DNA from: Atopsyche davidsoni
Lineage: Eukaryota > Arthropoda > Insecta > Trichoptera > Hydrobiosidae
Length of the DNA stretch: 64,000 bases
Reading direction: 5' to 3'
NCBI GenBank assembly: GCA_022113835.1
Contig: JAILWY010000028.1
Span: 4,278,001 to 4,342,000 of the forward strand
A program made the translations under genes and the position numbers. The notes under the pieces are model-generated. The model was not told the DNA's origin. It saw nothing but the letters and a program-made list of their open reading frames with translations, and made no database searches. Shown piece after piece: positions 1 to 12,689 of the stretch; within the stretch, counting starts at the first letter, position 1; every line of letters begins with the position of its first letter.

Positions 1-784
1 TTATATTAATATCCATTAACACACAATACGTTATAAAATATTAAAATGTTAATTTCGATTAAGTCTCTTGAAAGGCTTTGATGTGTATTGATGAATGCAT
101 AAGAGTTAATCAAATGTGTTTGTATTCTTGGAAACAAATAAGCATATTTGTTGTATTATAATCTTCAACACAGGATCGTGACATTTATAATATGTATTTT
201 GTAATTTTTTTTTTTTTAATTTCACTTATTATTTTTCTATAGTGTTTGAAATAATTAAGAGATCATAATGAGTAAAGATAAGTGGTGTTTAAATGTATAG
301 TTGTTTTCATATATGAGTATAAATTACAGTGCATTAACATTTCCATTTAATAGTATTCTACTAATTGAATGGAATGCATAAGGCTATATTGTGTTTCTCT
401 TAAATACAAACGATTATCATAAAATGGTTTTTAAGCTAACAAAGAAGAACACGCAAACATTATTTTTGTAACTTTTTTTATATTTTCAGTTATTGAAATC
501 TACATCAATATACAAATATGACAAAAAAATGGTCGAGAGTATTGATGCACATTAAATAAAATGTTTTCCTGTTTTGGCATCTTGAGTTGAAAACTCTTGA
601 GTTGTTTGAAATATTTACATTTGTCCATCGTAACTAGACAAATTCACAAAAAAAATCATGACTTTAAAAGCGTAGGTACATATTAAATACGACTTTCAAC
701 TTATATTTATCAATAATATTGAGTGTGTCAAGAAGTGGTTATGACGGATTATTTTTAATTGAAAAAATCTATTCATTTTAAAAT

Positions 785-858
785 CAATAGTCTGGTCATT
801 AGTCGACAGCAAAGAGGGTCTTTAAGTCATTTATCCGAACCTTCGTTCCAGGAAGCAA
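785..858 (+). repeat. Diverged CGAGCCTTCGTTCCTGGAAG family copy
   Basis: Most diverged of the three copies; the end TTTATCCGAACCTTCGTTCCAGGAAG is clearly shared. Confidence 0.5.
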
Positions 859-1489
859 AGAATCATATGAATTATATATATTTTTATTGTATAATCAAAA
901 AAAATATATATATTTTCATTTGATTCCGTGTATTTTTTGATTATTCATTTTCAACCCTTTGAACTCTTTTTAAAAAATTCGTACTTAATTTAACAACGTA
1001 AATGCGCCTTGCAAAACTAATAAATAGCGTATATACTAGAGCTTTTTTTTAGGGTATACAATACATATGTGCATTATGTCGCCAACGGAGTATAAAATCT
1101 TAAAAGTTTATTTATTTGAGTATCCTAGCCATATATGTATCGTTGGAGTTTATTTTTTCGTCCCAATGGCACACTTTCACCCAACAGCCTCACGATTCCT
1201 CTTATCGGGCGTATTTCTCACTTTGACAATTATTCCGAAGAATCTATTCCCACGCAAATGAAAGCAACCCGTCTCTCCATATTCGGTCCAAGCCAGCAAG
1301 TACCCGGCCCGAATTCACAGAAACACTCGTATTATTAAGTAGGCGAGTCTAATTAGTCGCTCTTTCGCACACATCACCCAAATTGCACGCGAAAGGGTAC
1401 CGTTGAGGCCAAACACTCGGTCGGAAACTTCAGAATAATAAAAAAAATATTATACGATTCGTATCGACAAATCCAACGCCAACGTTTAA

Positions 1490-1582
1490 ACTGTTCAGCT
1501 TTTGGATCCATCGGCCAGGATGTGCATCGAACCGGGACTTCGTTATAACGAGTCAACGGTCTAATCACTGAGCCAACGTGCC
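1490..1582 (-). mobile_element. tRNA-derived SINE head, minus strand
   Basis: The minus strand gives TTGGCTCAGTGATTAGACCG (A box) and CCCGGTTCGATGCACATCC (B box) at tRNA-like spacing. The phrase GACCGTTGACTCG recurs in a related copy at 33960-34090. The adjacent 1374-1490 stretch may be the SINE body. Confidence 0.55.
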
Positions 1583-1944
1583 AAGTAATACATGATTTTC
1601 ACCTGTACTTAAATTTATTATATTCACCAATTCATCCCCACATGGTTTGTAGAATCTCACTGAGAATATACTTATGGCACATGGTTTTAATATTAAATAT
1701 TTCTCTCTAATAGATGCATTCGAGTATAACCCAATCCAATTAGGGAAATGCTATTTTAAAGGTTACATTAAAACCCATGCAATCCCTAATGGTTGTACTT
1801 AGCTTATCGGCAAGTATAGGACGTTTTGACGATTAATTTTTTGATTCAACGAACATATAAGTGTATGTAACTTAAGGTTGGGTTGGCTCGGTAAGATCGA
1901 TGCAAGCAGTTTTGCTCACCGATTGTAAGTAGCTTAGTATATAA

Positions 1945-2020
1945 TATTTTTTTGATTTTTTCCACTTTTTATTTTTAATATGACTAGTTTCACCAACTTA
2001 TCATGTTGACATAAAAAAAT
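1945..2020 (-). repeat. Diverged CCGGTCACC-family copy
   Basis: GATTTTTTCCACTTTTTATTTTTAATATGACTAGTTTCACCAACTTATCATGTTGACAT is a degenerate version of the reversed segment at 32915-32985 (gatttttccacgtg, tttattggtgaccggtttcaccaacctttcacgttgg). An old copy. Confidence 0.45.
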
Positions 2021-2814
2021 ACCTTATATTTAAACAAATGAGTATTTTAATGTATCACTAATGAAAAAATGCTTAAATTAGTATGTAGAAATATATTTAC
2101 CATAATTAATTGTGTTATCATAATTTATTCGTTAATAGAGTCTGCTGAAGTAATATCGTTATACAGTCGCATCATAAAACTTTTATCGGTGCTGTTGAAG
2201 AGCACTCGATGTCAATTATAAAATTATATAGTGTATTCGCTTATTTTTGTATGCATTTACTTTGATAGAAGTGTATGTTATAATGAAATAAAATAAAAAT
2301 ATGAATTAGTTCACGGTTATGATAAACGGAATTTGCTCACGCCAGTCTTGGTTAATTTTTCCGTTATAAAAATTAAAATTTCCGTTTCAAGAAATATAAT
2401 AATGTTACTACATTTAAAATTTTTCACTAATCTGAGAAGTAAAGAAACACTTCGAAAGAAGTTAACTATTATAATACAATTTATAAAGCAATTAATCTAA
2501 ATATTGGTTTTTTTCAGCAATTCGTAATAAATTCATTACTTTTGACAATCCAATCCATTATTACCTGATAAATTAAAAAAAATTAATTTGACGTATCAAA
2601 AAAAAATTGAATATAACCTTTTAAAAAAAATATATCAAGGCAAGGATCTAAAATCCATGGCTATTTTTCACATATTAATAGATTACTTAGGCATAAAAAA
2701 TACGGGTCGATTAGTTTATTTAATGATTATTATGCTATCGTAATCTTTGTCACTTATAGAAAAACCACACCCTTATTCAACTGTGAAATTTGCTATATTA
2801 AAAAAATCAACTGT

Positions 2815-2945
2815 GGGGCTAACAAAAGGTGCATTGTATTTATTTATTTTTGTTATTGAGTTATGTAGGGAAAACATTTATAAAAATACCCTTTTTGTGA
2901 GTCGATGAACAAATTTAACAAATAACCGAGAACTAGATATCATGG
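2815..2945 (+). repeat. TATTTATTTATTTTTGTTATTG repeat, copy 1 of 2
   Basis: GGTGCATTGTATTTATTTATTTTTGTTATTGAGTTATGTAGGGAAAACATTTATAAAAATACCCTTTTTGTGAGTCGATGA aligns with 29265-29375 (GGTAGTGTACACGTATTTATTTATTTTCGTTATTGGGTTTATATAGGGAAAAATATG, then CATGAGTTGATAA). A dispersed two-copy repeat of unknown class. Confidence 0.5.
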
Positions 2946-3224
2946 ATGAAAAAACAAAATTTATATCACAGTATCTAATATATTTTGGACACAAGCAGCT
3001 ATTAATTATAGGATGAACTTATACTTATAAGTATTTGTCATTTTTTAGTAAATTTCTACAATAAATAAGAGTATTTGAATTAAATTCAATTAGCATAGTG
3101 TCGACATTCGGATAGTGCCAAGTCACTTATCAAGACATCGGTATCAAGTGTATTTGTGTATATTCGGAAATGAGGATAATGTGTGTGTTGTTGATAATGC
3201 AAGTGAGTCACATGTGGAATGCAC

Positions 3225-3495
3225 ACATGGTGATGGTGATGGTGGTGGCGGTGGTGGTGGTGGTGGTGGTGGAGGCAGGGCGGGTACATATGGGCTGGCG
3301 GCGGCCGCGGGGGGCCAGTGTAGCTCCCCCTGCGGCCCCAGTCGGTCGCGGCAGTCCCGCGACGAGCCGCCACTGTTTCTCTATATTGCCGCGTTTCCGA
3401 GTGAAGTTTCGCATTCAATCCACTGACGTGCAAGTTGTGTTTTCCGCTCAATACACTTCTTCTCGTGCCTGCGAGAATATTTTACGCGACGGTAA
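3225..3495. promoter_or_regulatory. GGT/GGC microsatellite and GC-rich island
   Basis: A (GGT)n/(GGTGAT) tract at about 3230-3276 is followed by GCGGCGGCCGCGGGGGG and about 150 bp of CpG-rich DNA, ending GCGACG|GTAAAT, a passable splice donor at about 3491. Could be a promoter with a noncoding first exon. The glycine- and histidine-rich frames over it are microsatellite artefacts. Confidence 0.3.
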
Positions 3496-3884
3496 ATTGA
3501 GTTTTTTGATCACTGAATGTGTTTTTTTTTTTTTTTTTTTGTTTATCGTGTTCTTGGGTGTTGTGCCGCGTTTCTTTTTTGAATTTAGAATGCGGCATAA
3601 CACCCCGAGAGCGTATCTTTTATTGTATCAACGGCCGCCAAAAGCTTCAAGAAGCTCGGATATATATTGTTGGAGAGACAGGTCGCATTCAAACTCACCC
3701 CCCCCCCCCGGTGTTGTAAATATTTTATATTAAATATTCGCGTTATTGCATACAAAATATGCGTTAATAATTTATGGCAGATTTATTTTTTATAATGTGT
3801 GTGCTTTGCGGCTGGTATTTTAAACTGTTTGAAGGTTCACGTTTTTATATTATTATAACTATTTTGAACGGTTACGGATAATAT

Positions 3885-3955
3885 AATCGGTCACCAATAA
3901 AAATTTATACGTGGAAAAATCGCTCAAGTATTTCGCTTATTGAAAATAAATATTT
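3885..3955 (+). repeat. CCGGTCACC-family fragment
   Basis: AATCGGTCACCAATAAAAATTTATACGTGGAAAAATCGCTCAAGTATTTCGC matches the forward copies at 32.8 and 61.45 kb over about 50 bp. Confidence 0.5.
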
Positions 3956-4519
3956 GATTTATGTAACATTTTAAAAAATAGTCTTGTTTTTGGATTTCTT
4001 CGAGTGATAATTCTGCTTGTCAAGTTTTCGGTGTAGCAGTAAGATGAATTTAAATATTTTCACGTACCCGGTATACGAACTGAGAACTCTTTCAGCTCAA
4101 TACAAAGCAGACTCGGAGCTGCGGTCAATAAAATTAGTCACACTGTAAATTACAATACCGCAGCACAGTGTCGACACTGCACCTCAGTTAGCCAATATTT
4201 ATTTTAAATTTATGAAAACTGTATGCAGTTTAGTTAAAATACTACATTTATACCAATGAGCTGCATTATTTATATTATTTTATTTAATTTTTGTATATTA
4301 TAAGAAAATTATTTTATATATCTGCATTGGCAAAAAAATATATAAACTTGTTAAAAAAAACCCAAATAAAAGTTTCAAATATAAATCCTATTACATAGTA
4401 AGTTAGATATTGGGTAAATAAAATAATAATATAATTTCAAAAATTCAACAAAAACAAGCTTTTTTTTTACTGTTCGTACGATATGTTAATCGATTTAGCG
4501 AGAATAATTTTCTGAAAAT

Positions 4520-4605
4520 TTTTTCGAGGCACGGGTGGGGTTCGAGCCCACACCTTTACAGCTATCGTGACCTGGCGTTGTATGCAATTCGACCACCGCT
4601 GGTTT
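4520..4605 (-). mobile_element. tRNA-derived SINE, minus strand
   Basis: On the minus strand an A-box-like GGTGGTCGAATTGCATACAACG is followed about 30 nt later by the B box GTGGGCTCGAACCCCAC, at tRNA-like spacing, then an A/T tail. The same arrangement and spacer wording recur on the + strand at 9345-9425, so the two are copies of one SINE family. Confidence 0.6.
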
Positions 4606-5287
4606 CACAGATTTTTACCGTCGTTGTAATTAGCACCGTTGTTTATTTATCCCGATGCTGTTACGGTTGTTTAAGTAATGTTGTTTGATTGGTCAAAATT
4701 GTGAGCGCGCCAATGCCTGACCTGGTGAAATTAGATGACAGGCTAGTACATGAAGTTTTTACAGTAGTTAAAATTATATATATATATATATATACTTATT
4801 GTGTAGAGAATCGTCACCTGTAGCTCGACCTTGAGTGTATAAGTAATTATGTGTTCAGGCTGCGGTTAAAAATAACAAGAAAGCTCTAGGCGTCTGAGTA
4901 GTTTGACGGCCACCATTGCTTTAATATGGTTAGGTTTGGACAATAATATTCACTAAGGTTTATTATTATTATTTAAAATAATTTTACTAAATAAAATACG
5001 TAGAGAAATACCCATAAAAAAATTCCGTATAAAGGAATATAAAATCTGTGATACGTTAGATATTGGAAATTTTATAAGTACCTAGATATTAAGATGTACA
5101 AAATAATATTTTTTACTGAATGAAGTAATCATTTAAAACGGAGTTAAAAATAATAATAGACAGCATGATATAAAAAAAGCTTTCATAAAATCAATTTCTT
5201 ATTAAATTTTAAAGCAAATCGATTAGCGAAAATCGTGTCAATATTGAATATTTCGCATGGTTATTATTTTATCAGGATAATGAAATA

Positions 5288-5790
5288 CGTTGAAGTGACA
5301 GTTTAAATACCCTTGAATTTATATATATTTTTTTACATAGCCTTAATTATTGTACCGTAGGTCAAGGTTTGATTTAGTATCAGTGGAATATATCCGCTAT
5401 CTAATGTGTCGGTATTTTAGTGTTTTCTCTCTCGGCCCGCCCTGCGTTGAAGTGACAATCTACACATCCTTGGATTCAAGCTGTTTTTTAGCACAGCCTT
5501 AATAATTGTACCATCAGTGAAGGTTAAGTTTATATTCAGTATCAGTAGTGGCCTAACGGTGACATTCCAAGTACTGTGCATTAAAAATCTTGCGATGATT
5601 TTCCCGAGAGTTTTCTCGTCTAGACCCGACGTAACCTATAGCCTAAGTAATCGTGTCGCAGGTCAAGGCTTAGGATTTAGTGTCAGTAGATATCTCCGAT
5701 CTGTATACAATATATATATATTGAAATTTAGCGATGGTTTTCCAGGGTGTTTCCTCTCTCGACGAGTGTCTCCCCGAGCGAGACAATTGA
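5288..5790 (+). repeat. Degenerate tandem repeat, three units of about 145-157 bp
   Basis: CGTTGAAGTGACA recurs at 5288 and 5445. The block GCCTTAATTATTGTACC(G)...GGTCAAGG...TAGTATCAGT recurs at 5340, 5496 and 5641 (as GCCTAAGTAATCGTGTCGCAGGTCAAGG...TTAGTGTCAGT). GTTTTCTCTCTCG-like ends recur near 5423, 5609 and 5748. Spacing is 156 then 145 bp. No protein is recognisable. Confidence 0.65.
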
Positions 5791-6449
5791 CTCGTCTTCG
5801 GTCTGGTTAAAATATTCCAAGCATGGTAAAGGCTTAACGGTTAATACGAGTCCGGGCCTCCAGCTCCGCGGGTACTGTTATGAGTATTTATATATATATA
5901 ATCTAATTGCTCCACTTCGCCGGCTGTACCAGTGCCGCCAGTGTTTCGTATCAAAGTGCCATCGTATAATTTATTTAATAGATACTGATGCAAGTTACAT
6001 TGTGATTCTCGGAAAAAAAAAATCACGCGTTCACTTTTCCTTCGTTAATGCAGTGCGCCACAATAATAACCGAATGACTGAAGACTTGTATGATTAGAAT
6101 CAAAACTTACGCAGCCATCGTTACCATTTTCAAGTGTTAACCGGCGTAACAAATTGCTTGACAAATATTTGTTACTCGTAAGAATTCTTAGTATTGCTAT
6201 TTGACGTAGCTAACTGATTTAAAAGTTTGACTTAATTTTATGTATGAAGAAAAATTATTATTTTATGACTTAAAGTGGTTATAACAAATCAATCTGACTT
6301 AGTAAAATTTGATTAAACCCTAAATTAAACCTAGTGTTTTTTAGACAAATTTTAAAATAATATATTGTAGAGACGTTGTGTTTCATACGTTTTATGGAAC
6401 GGCGTGCTAATACTTTCTATAATGTAAAGGCACTGTCTATGTTAAGAAT

Positions 6450-6530
6450 TTTCGCCAGTTGGCAACAGAAAGGCGGCAGGGAACGCGTGTTTTGAGTTAT
6501 TTATCCGAGCCTTCGTTACTGGATTTCCCG
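6450..6530 (+). repeat. CGAGCCTTCGTTCCTGGAAG family copy
   Basis: Second copy of the family best seen at 20.6 kb. It aligns over about 80 bp with a few substitutions. Confidence 0.55.
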
Positions 6531-8944
6531 TCTGGAAGGACCGGTACATATGTTTTTTTTTTATTTATTGTTGCTATCGATGTTTAGTTAAGTTTCCAAA
6601 TTACATTACCATCAACAATGAATGTGCCTGTTCAATAAATATTTCATACTAGAGGTGCTTCGCGCCACTATCTAGACGCACCGAGGACGACAATGTGTGC
6701 TTCTCTTATCTCTCTTGATTTGTTACACTTTTGTCACATCTGATATCTTTTTAGCGTTACGGTTGTTCAAATACAGACCGAATGTAATATTATCAAATAA
6801 AATGTATTAAGTAACCTACACCAGTAGCGACACAACTGACAAGCGATTTATGAGTAACTAATAGCGTATTTTTCTTTTGGATGTAAGTAAAGAAAATATG
6901 TCTACTAATGACGTAAAATATGCGTAAGAATGATTTTGTTAAAAATTATACATCTTGTCTGAATAATAATAATAAAAAAATAAATAGTTACGTCCTCACT
7001 CTAACATTCTCTATTCTAATGAATGCCATTTGTATGTAACTTGACGGTCGAACTTTCACTGCGGTACTTATATTTATAATGAACTTACCAAAGTCGCAAG
7101 GGTAAGGATATTTTTTCTAGTATTTTTTTAGTGGAAGGTAAACATGTACTATAAGTATATTTTTTATAAATATAAATAAATATTCATGTATATGGTATAT
7201 AAATTTTGAATTAAACACCACGGGAAATCGAGGGTTGCCGGTTATTCACTGCTTGACCCTGTCGGCGGCGTTCTTGGCTTTTCTATCCTAGGTCGAATAT
7301 AATGTTCGATAAAACCCTTGAAAGGAGATCTAAAGTACTTTTGCTATTAAGCTACTTAAGTTTATTAATGCACGTATATAGAACTCTTGTTTTCGTAAAT
7401 CGCAGACGTTGTTAATAGATATTCTTTCTTGGGTGATATGCTCCCTGAAAATGGTCCCAGTGTATTCGGTAGACACAATTAACAACGAGGCACAACACCC
7501 AAGAAAGAAAAACATATCATGCAGCCCTTGTAGAGCCGTATTTCATAATCGTATGTTAATATATAAGTTCCTCTTGTAAAAATTTATCTAATGTCAATAT
7601 TAGGTTTTCGATCGGTTTTGAGAAAATTCTGAAAAGTTAGGTTTTATTATTATTAAAAAAGTCAATGTTATAATAAAACGTGTGCGCTGAGAACTTAGTA
7701 TATTGAGAGAACAACTAACTTAGAACACTTCAATGCAATGTCGTGATTTATGTTCGTTTATATTACTGCGATGCCCTTTGAGATCATCCATTATTTGCTG
7801 CGCATTGTCTAAGCAAGTACTTAAGTATTTTCAAATACATTTGTTAATATGAAAAAGCAATTCCAATATCGATTTGTTGCAATACATAAACAATACACAT
7901 ATATATATCCATCGACTAGTTACAGAGCGGTTGTCTATTGTGTCTCTACATGTGTAGGCTGCTGCACGTTCGTCTCGCCTCATCAGACTCCATCGCAAGT
8001 GCTGTTTAAGCGAAAATTCTGTCCGATGGCAACATAAAAAAATAATTCTCTCTGACCCAATCACGAACCGGAAAGAAGCCAACGCGTTACGTCACGTTGC
8101 ATATCGTAACTTTTGATCAATAATTAAATACACAAAATACTAATAAGATATAGGCATAGTAGAAAAATTATAGAATCTCTTAATTATTTGACCGGAAGAT
8201 AAAAAAAATGTTTAATAGCAATAGTAGTTGTATTGTCTAGAGCACCGAGCCGCGATAACTGTGGAAATATGAGTTCTAATACCTGTCTTGAAAATATAAT
8301 TTAAGGATTTTTCTCTTTGTGAGTTTATATAAACTGGTTTTAATATAATGTCAGGTTTCTAACTAAATAAACTCTGTAATATTAGTGTTATTTTATAATT
8401 TTTTAATATTAAAATTGTTCAATTTTTACACAATTTTCCAATCCGGAGCAAAACGTTTAATTAAAAAATACACGAAAATTAAAACAAAAACGCGTAAAAA
8501 AAATAATCGAGGAAAAACACCTTGTGAATTGATAAAATCATAATAAATTCGAATACAAATTTACTTTCTCGCCTTTCACGTGTAAAACAATTGCTTATAA
8601 ATGTATTGTATAATAAAGCTTTATTATTTTATTAAAAAGTGCTATAAACAAAGAGAATGCATTGTTGGTAAAATAATGAAATGGATAGTTTATTTTTATA
8701 TTTATTTCAACTCGACACAGATGGGATTCGAGATTAAAACTTTTGCCAAGTGCTGTCTGTGTACCCAATCCGTCCACCTGCTGTACCTACATAGCATGAC
8801 GCGAATATAAACCGTTATCCACGCATGTGAAACTCAAAATTGCAGTTATAATTATCTTAAAGCTCGTATAGTACATTTCGATTAGGTGTTGAATAGAATC
8901 ACTCGTATTTCTATCTTCTTAAAGGAGTTTAGTGACAATCTAAC

Positions 8945-9030
8945 TGATCATGTCTGCTTATGGTTTTCTTATGGCTTTCCTTAAAAAGCTCTGGCATTAA
9001 AGCAGGCTGCAGAAACAATAGCAAGTATAG
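8945..9030 (+). repeat. ATGGTTTTCTTAGGG / CTGGCATTTAGATCTG family copy
   Basis: Contains TTATGGTTTTCTTATGG and AGCTCTGGCATTAAAGCAGGCTGCAGAAACAATAGCAAG. Other copies: 22295-22400 (ACGGTTTTATAAGGGAACAAAATAGTGTAGTGGGTCC), 24455-24545 (GTGGTTTTTTTTTTAGGGTAAATAGTGTAATGGGT), 32340-32425 (GGCGTTTAGATCTGATAC, then GCAGCAAGCTAAAGAAACAATACCAG) and 41820-41950. Class unknown. Confidence 0.5.
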
Positions 9031-9344
9031 CTTAAAAAAACATTAATTGAATTTTAACTTAAATTTTATAATTTAATTTATTTCCCGAGATAACTCCTCG
9101 GCGTATATCTTATCTTTGAGGACGCGAGAGAATGTTATACTAATACCTAATTGTTGACATAATTTTTTTGACATTTGATTTACAGTGTCTTGATATAATA
9201 TACGACCTTACTTGGATCTTACATCTTGTGTGCTTCGAATCCAGAGCAGGACTGAATGCCCCCGAAGGGGTCGAAAAACTATAATATAAAAAAATTATCG
9301 ATTACATACTTGTATATAACGATTAGTTTATCGCTCAGCTTCAA

Positions 9345-9425
9345 AGCTATTGTGGGCGGGTCAAATATAACACCTGGCTGCAATAGGCGTGGAGGTGCAG
9401 GCTCGAACTCCACCTGTGTCTCTTC
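9345..9425 (+). mobile_element. tRNA-derived SINE, plus strand
   Basis: GGGCGGGTCAAATATAACACCTGG (A-box region) is followed by GGAGGTGCAGGCTCGAACTCCACC (B-box stem-loop) and GTGTCTCTTC. It matches the 4.5-kb minus-strand copy in order and spacing. Confidence 0.5.
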
Positions 9426-10377
9426 TCGCATTTTATATTTAAATCGATTTGCTAAAACACGTTATTTACCTACGGAGTATACTTGGCAATAATTTTTAAA
9501 AAAATGCGTCTATAACCAAAAACTATAATCTATATCAAATACGATACGAGAAATTTTTTTGTTGTTATTATTGATTATTAAAAAATATATTTAACTTTCA
9601 ATCAGATCGACATGCTTATACTTAATATGAAGATAAGCAATCTAACAATACATTTAACTGTTTGTTAAATTCCTAGTATCGTGCTTTTGCGTTTATAATA
9701 ACTTGCAATAAAGTTTATTAAAACTTATAATTAACCTTTGCATGTGACAATAAAATTGATGCTAATAAATAAACCCTTATTATAACGATTAACGCAAGAT
9801 AATTTTTTTTATTGATAACTATTATTTAATTTTTTTGTTTCATTAAATCAGTGTTTCTCAAAATATATTTTTAAATTAATAAGTTTATAAAACTAAAAAT
9901 AACACAATTACTCCTGTTGCTCGTATTCCATATAAGATTATTAGTGAAATAAACTTTTAAGTAATTTTTTTTTTTAAATCTCCGTCATTAATAATGAAAA
10001 AATTAATTATTTACGGCATGTTTTTATTAAGTTCGTTAAAAATAAATTAAGAATATATTATCGTAAAAATTGAAGACAGTGCTTGTTTACGGATTAACTT
10101 AAAGGTAAGTTTTTTTTTTTGTTACTTCATTGAAATAATTTTTTTAAGCTGGTTTAATATTTATATGAAATATTTAAAGTTAATATATTCAATATTTTTA
10201 ACTGAAAGTACATGGTGGAATTTCATTTTGATATCTTTGTGTTTTTATTTTCAAACGACAAATGACACATAAGCAAAAAAAATGCAATTTTACGAAGCAC
10301 ATTTTGTCAAAAAGATTGAATATAATAATCGATGTTATATTTATTTTGATAATGTTAGTGTATTACTTTTTTTCCGA

Positions 10378-10637
10378 GTGCCCTCCTCAGGGGAGGTTTG
10401 TGACCACTTGACTGATCATTGTTTGTCTCGGGCCAGTCTTGCTAATTTGGCTGTACTCCTGAAAAATCCAAGGAAAGAGGGGCATTGGAAGGAGGAAGCT
10501 TTCTTGGATGCGGAATTTGCGCCAGTGACTGGAAATCGGAAGTGCGACTGAATTAGTGAGACTGGCTCAGGATAGGGATATGTTCGATGGTCACCAACCT
10601 ATTATAAGGAGAGGCACCAGAAGAAGAAGAATAGGTT
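10378..10637. mobile_element. RTE-like LINE tail in inverted (twin-priming-like) arrangement
   Basis: The right part (about 10461-10637) is a + strand LINE tail: GGGGCATTGGAAGGAG, GATGCGGAATTTGCGCCAG, then GGCACCAGAAGAAGAAG. The left part (10378-10459) is the same terminal segment in reverse, from GTGCCCTCCTC to CTGTACTCC. The two arms (10378-10459 and 10538-10617) therefore form an imperfect inverted repeat. Frames in it (GHWKEEAFLDAEF, RLAQDRDMFDG) are remnants of the LINE protein. Confidence 0.7.
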
Positions 10638-12364
10638 TTTTTTTATTATTCAAAGTAGAGACACTCTCACCAAGCGACGCGGTCGAATTCGATCTAAATT
10701 TGCATTGTGAAAACTTAAGTGTTGCAAACAGGCAGGCGCCGCGCAACCTTTGCGTTCACACAAAAAAAATACTTCTTTCTCCTTGTAACTGCTTGAGAAA
10801 TCAGTGTCAAGTGTGAGAAATAGTTAAACCAACGAGTACAATAGAGTGCTTCTCGTCGTCTAGCGTCCTAACTTCCTTACAAGGGAATCCCAGTTATCAC
10901 ACGATAGCCGTTAGATCTCAATCCTACATGTGTCCACAGCCTATGGTCCGAATCGCTCGACCCACCTGAAGAAGAAGCAAACATAATATCACTACGCTTT
11001 CTTCCTATATCTAAAGATCAAATTGTCACGAGAAAATGCCAATTTGCGTTGAGCTCATTTGTCAAGTCCTTTGGGCGAAATGTTGACAATTTAGAAAGCA
11101 AACTTCCATTGACAAGGCTTTGTTACGGTGTATGCAACGTTTTAAATGTTTATTTATGACTGTACATGTTGTCTTTTAAGCGTGATTCGCATGGAATTAA
11201 AGAGAAAATAAATATTTGTTTTAAGCACAATAGGACTGAAATAACTTTCACACCGTAATAAATCCAACCAATAAATATTGCAATTAAGCTTTGTGCATGG
11301 AAATAAAACTAACAGTCTGGTTCAAAATTTTGTAACTTGCAGCCGATTTGCAATTTATCAATAGTGTCCCTTTTTCGTGGCATTGCTTCATTCGATTTAG
11401 GGAACAGGTTCGTTTATCGTATTTGATACGTTATCTCTATTGAATGTCAGGAAGGTGTGACAAAATAAAATGTAAGTGAAATAGTTTTGATTATTTAGTA
11501 TTTAATTTGACAAGTACGGGCAGACCTACATTTACTGATAATATCAAGGTTAACGGTCGGAGTTCTAAGTACACGAATTCCTTGAGGTCTGTTCGTTATT
11601 GATTTTTTATACATTATTTTTTATACATAATTGTCGCTATAATGCAGAGCAGCGAACTCTATGGCCGCATAATTATGTGTTGGACATTAAAGAAATATAT
11701 TTTAAAAAATCATCTGGTCCAATGCCAGCTTCGTGCATGTCCTAGGTGCATCCCTTCTTTGATAGTGTATAGCTATTTGGTTAGAACCCCCATCCCAGAG
11801 TCATGGAGAGGAGACAGTACAGTAATAAAACAGTCCTCGGCCTGGGAAGGCAGCATTTCTGTTTTCAGCAAGGTTGTATCTCATTACTTCCTTCGCGATA
11901 TGACCGTGCTAATAATCTCTAAAGACACATATCTGGTTCCTCTCGCGCTCGTGAGTTGTAAGGACATTACCCTGACACCTTTCATGGGTTGTCGGTTGCT
12001 AGCACGGTAGGTTTTTTTTGGGACTGTTTTGTGGTTCAGCAAGCCAATGCTAAGCACTCCCTGAGTGACGAAACCTCTGCCGAATCGACTGTCGCGCATC
12101 GCAGAATCCAAGCCCATGGATATTTTGGGTTCCTGTAATAACAATCATTATGCCGTTAAAATGTTGTATTCATGTATTACAAAAAAGGCTCTTATTTAAA
12201 TACTAAACTATTTTAGTGTTATTGAACATTATTGGTATTATTAAAACTGCTGCATTCTTCAATGCTCTACCGTCTTTTTTGTTTTTAAGAATTTCAACGA
12301 TTTGGTCCCGGTACTGGGCTCATCTTCGGGGACAGGATGTTTTATGGTTTTTCTAAGTAAACAG

Positions 12365-12450
12365 CGCAAAATAGGCTGCTATTGGCTAATTACCGTTCGG
12401 TTGTCATTTGTAGCCGTTTTTATTCGGAGTGTGTTGCTCGCGAAGCGACA
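12365..12450 (+). repeat. TTGGCTAATTACCGTTCGGTTGTC family copy
   Basis: Core GCTATTGGCTAATTACCGTTCGGTTGTC, followed by a diverged CAGCGTG/CCGGC end. Related copies lie at 16185-16262, 17540-17625, 28160-28345 (both orientations) and 32200-32275, with a short trace at 12661-12700. Repeat class unknown; no TIRs or coding seen. Confidence 0.6.
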
Positions 12451-12689
12451 ACTATTACGTATCGAGTTCTTCGATGATAGCATCAGTAAGAAGTATTCCG
12501 GTTATCAATTTCTTATCAGATTAGTGATGGCTTGACGGAATCTTACTGACACCGAACATGCTGAGCGCCACGTTGACTGGCCATGCCAAAAATACCTACC
12601 CCAAACTCTTGTCATGATACATGCCTGAACCACGAGTAACATGCAACTAACAAGCAAAAGCGAACGCCATTGGCAAGTCACAGTTCGGT

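Larger units (their letters stand above)
1..3085. other. AT-rich noncoding DNA
   Basis: Holds the repeat copies at 785-858, 1945-2020 and 2815-2945 and the SINE near 1.5 kb. A less AT-rich stretch at 1060-1340 has overlapping short frames with no recognisable product. Nothing else supported. Confidence 0.7.
5791..10370. other. AT-rich noncoding DNA
   Basis: Contains repeat copies at 6450, 8945 and 9345 and the outer end of the CCGGTCACC family at about 10200-10235 (AGTACATGGTGGAATTTCATTTTGAT). Short frames at 7.3-8.1 kb lack recognisable products or codon structure. Confidence 0.65.

Noticed and set aside
3086..3733. His/Gly/Val-rich frames of 103-187 codons
   Set aside because: Generated by the GGT microsatellite and poly-T tract; no domain and frames on both strands.
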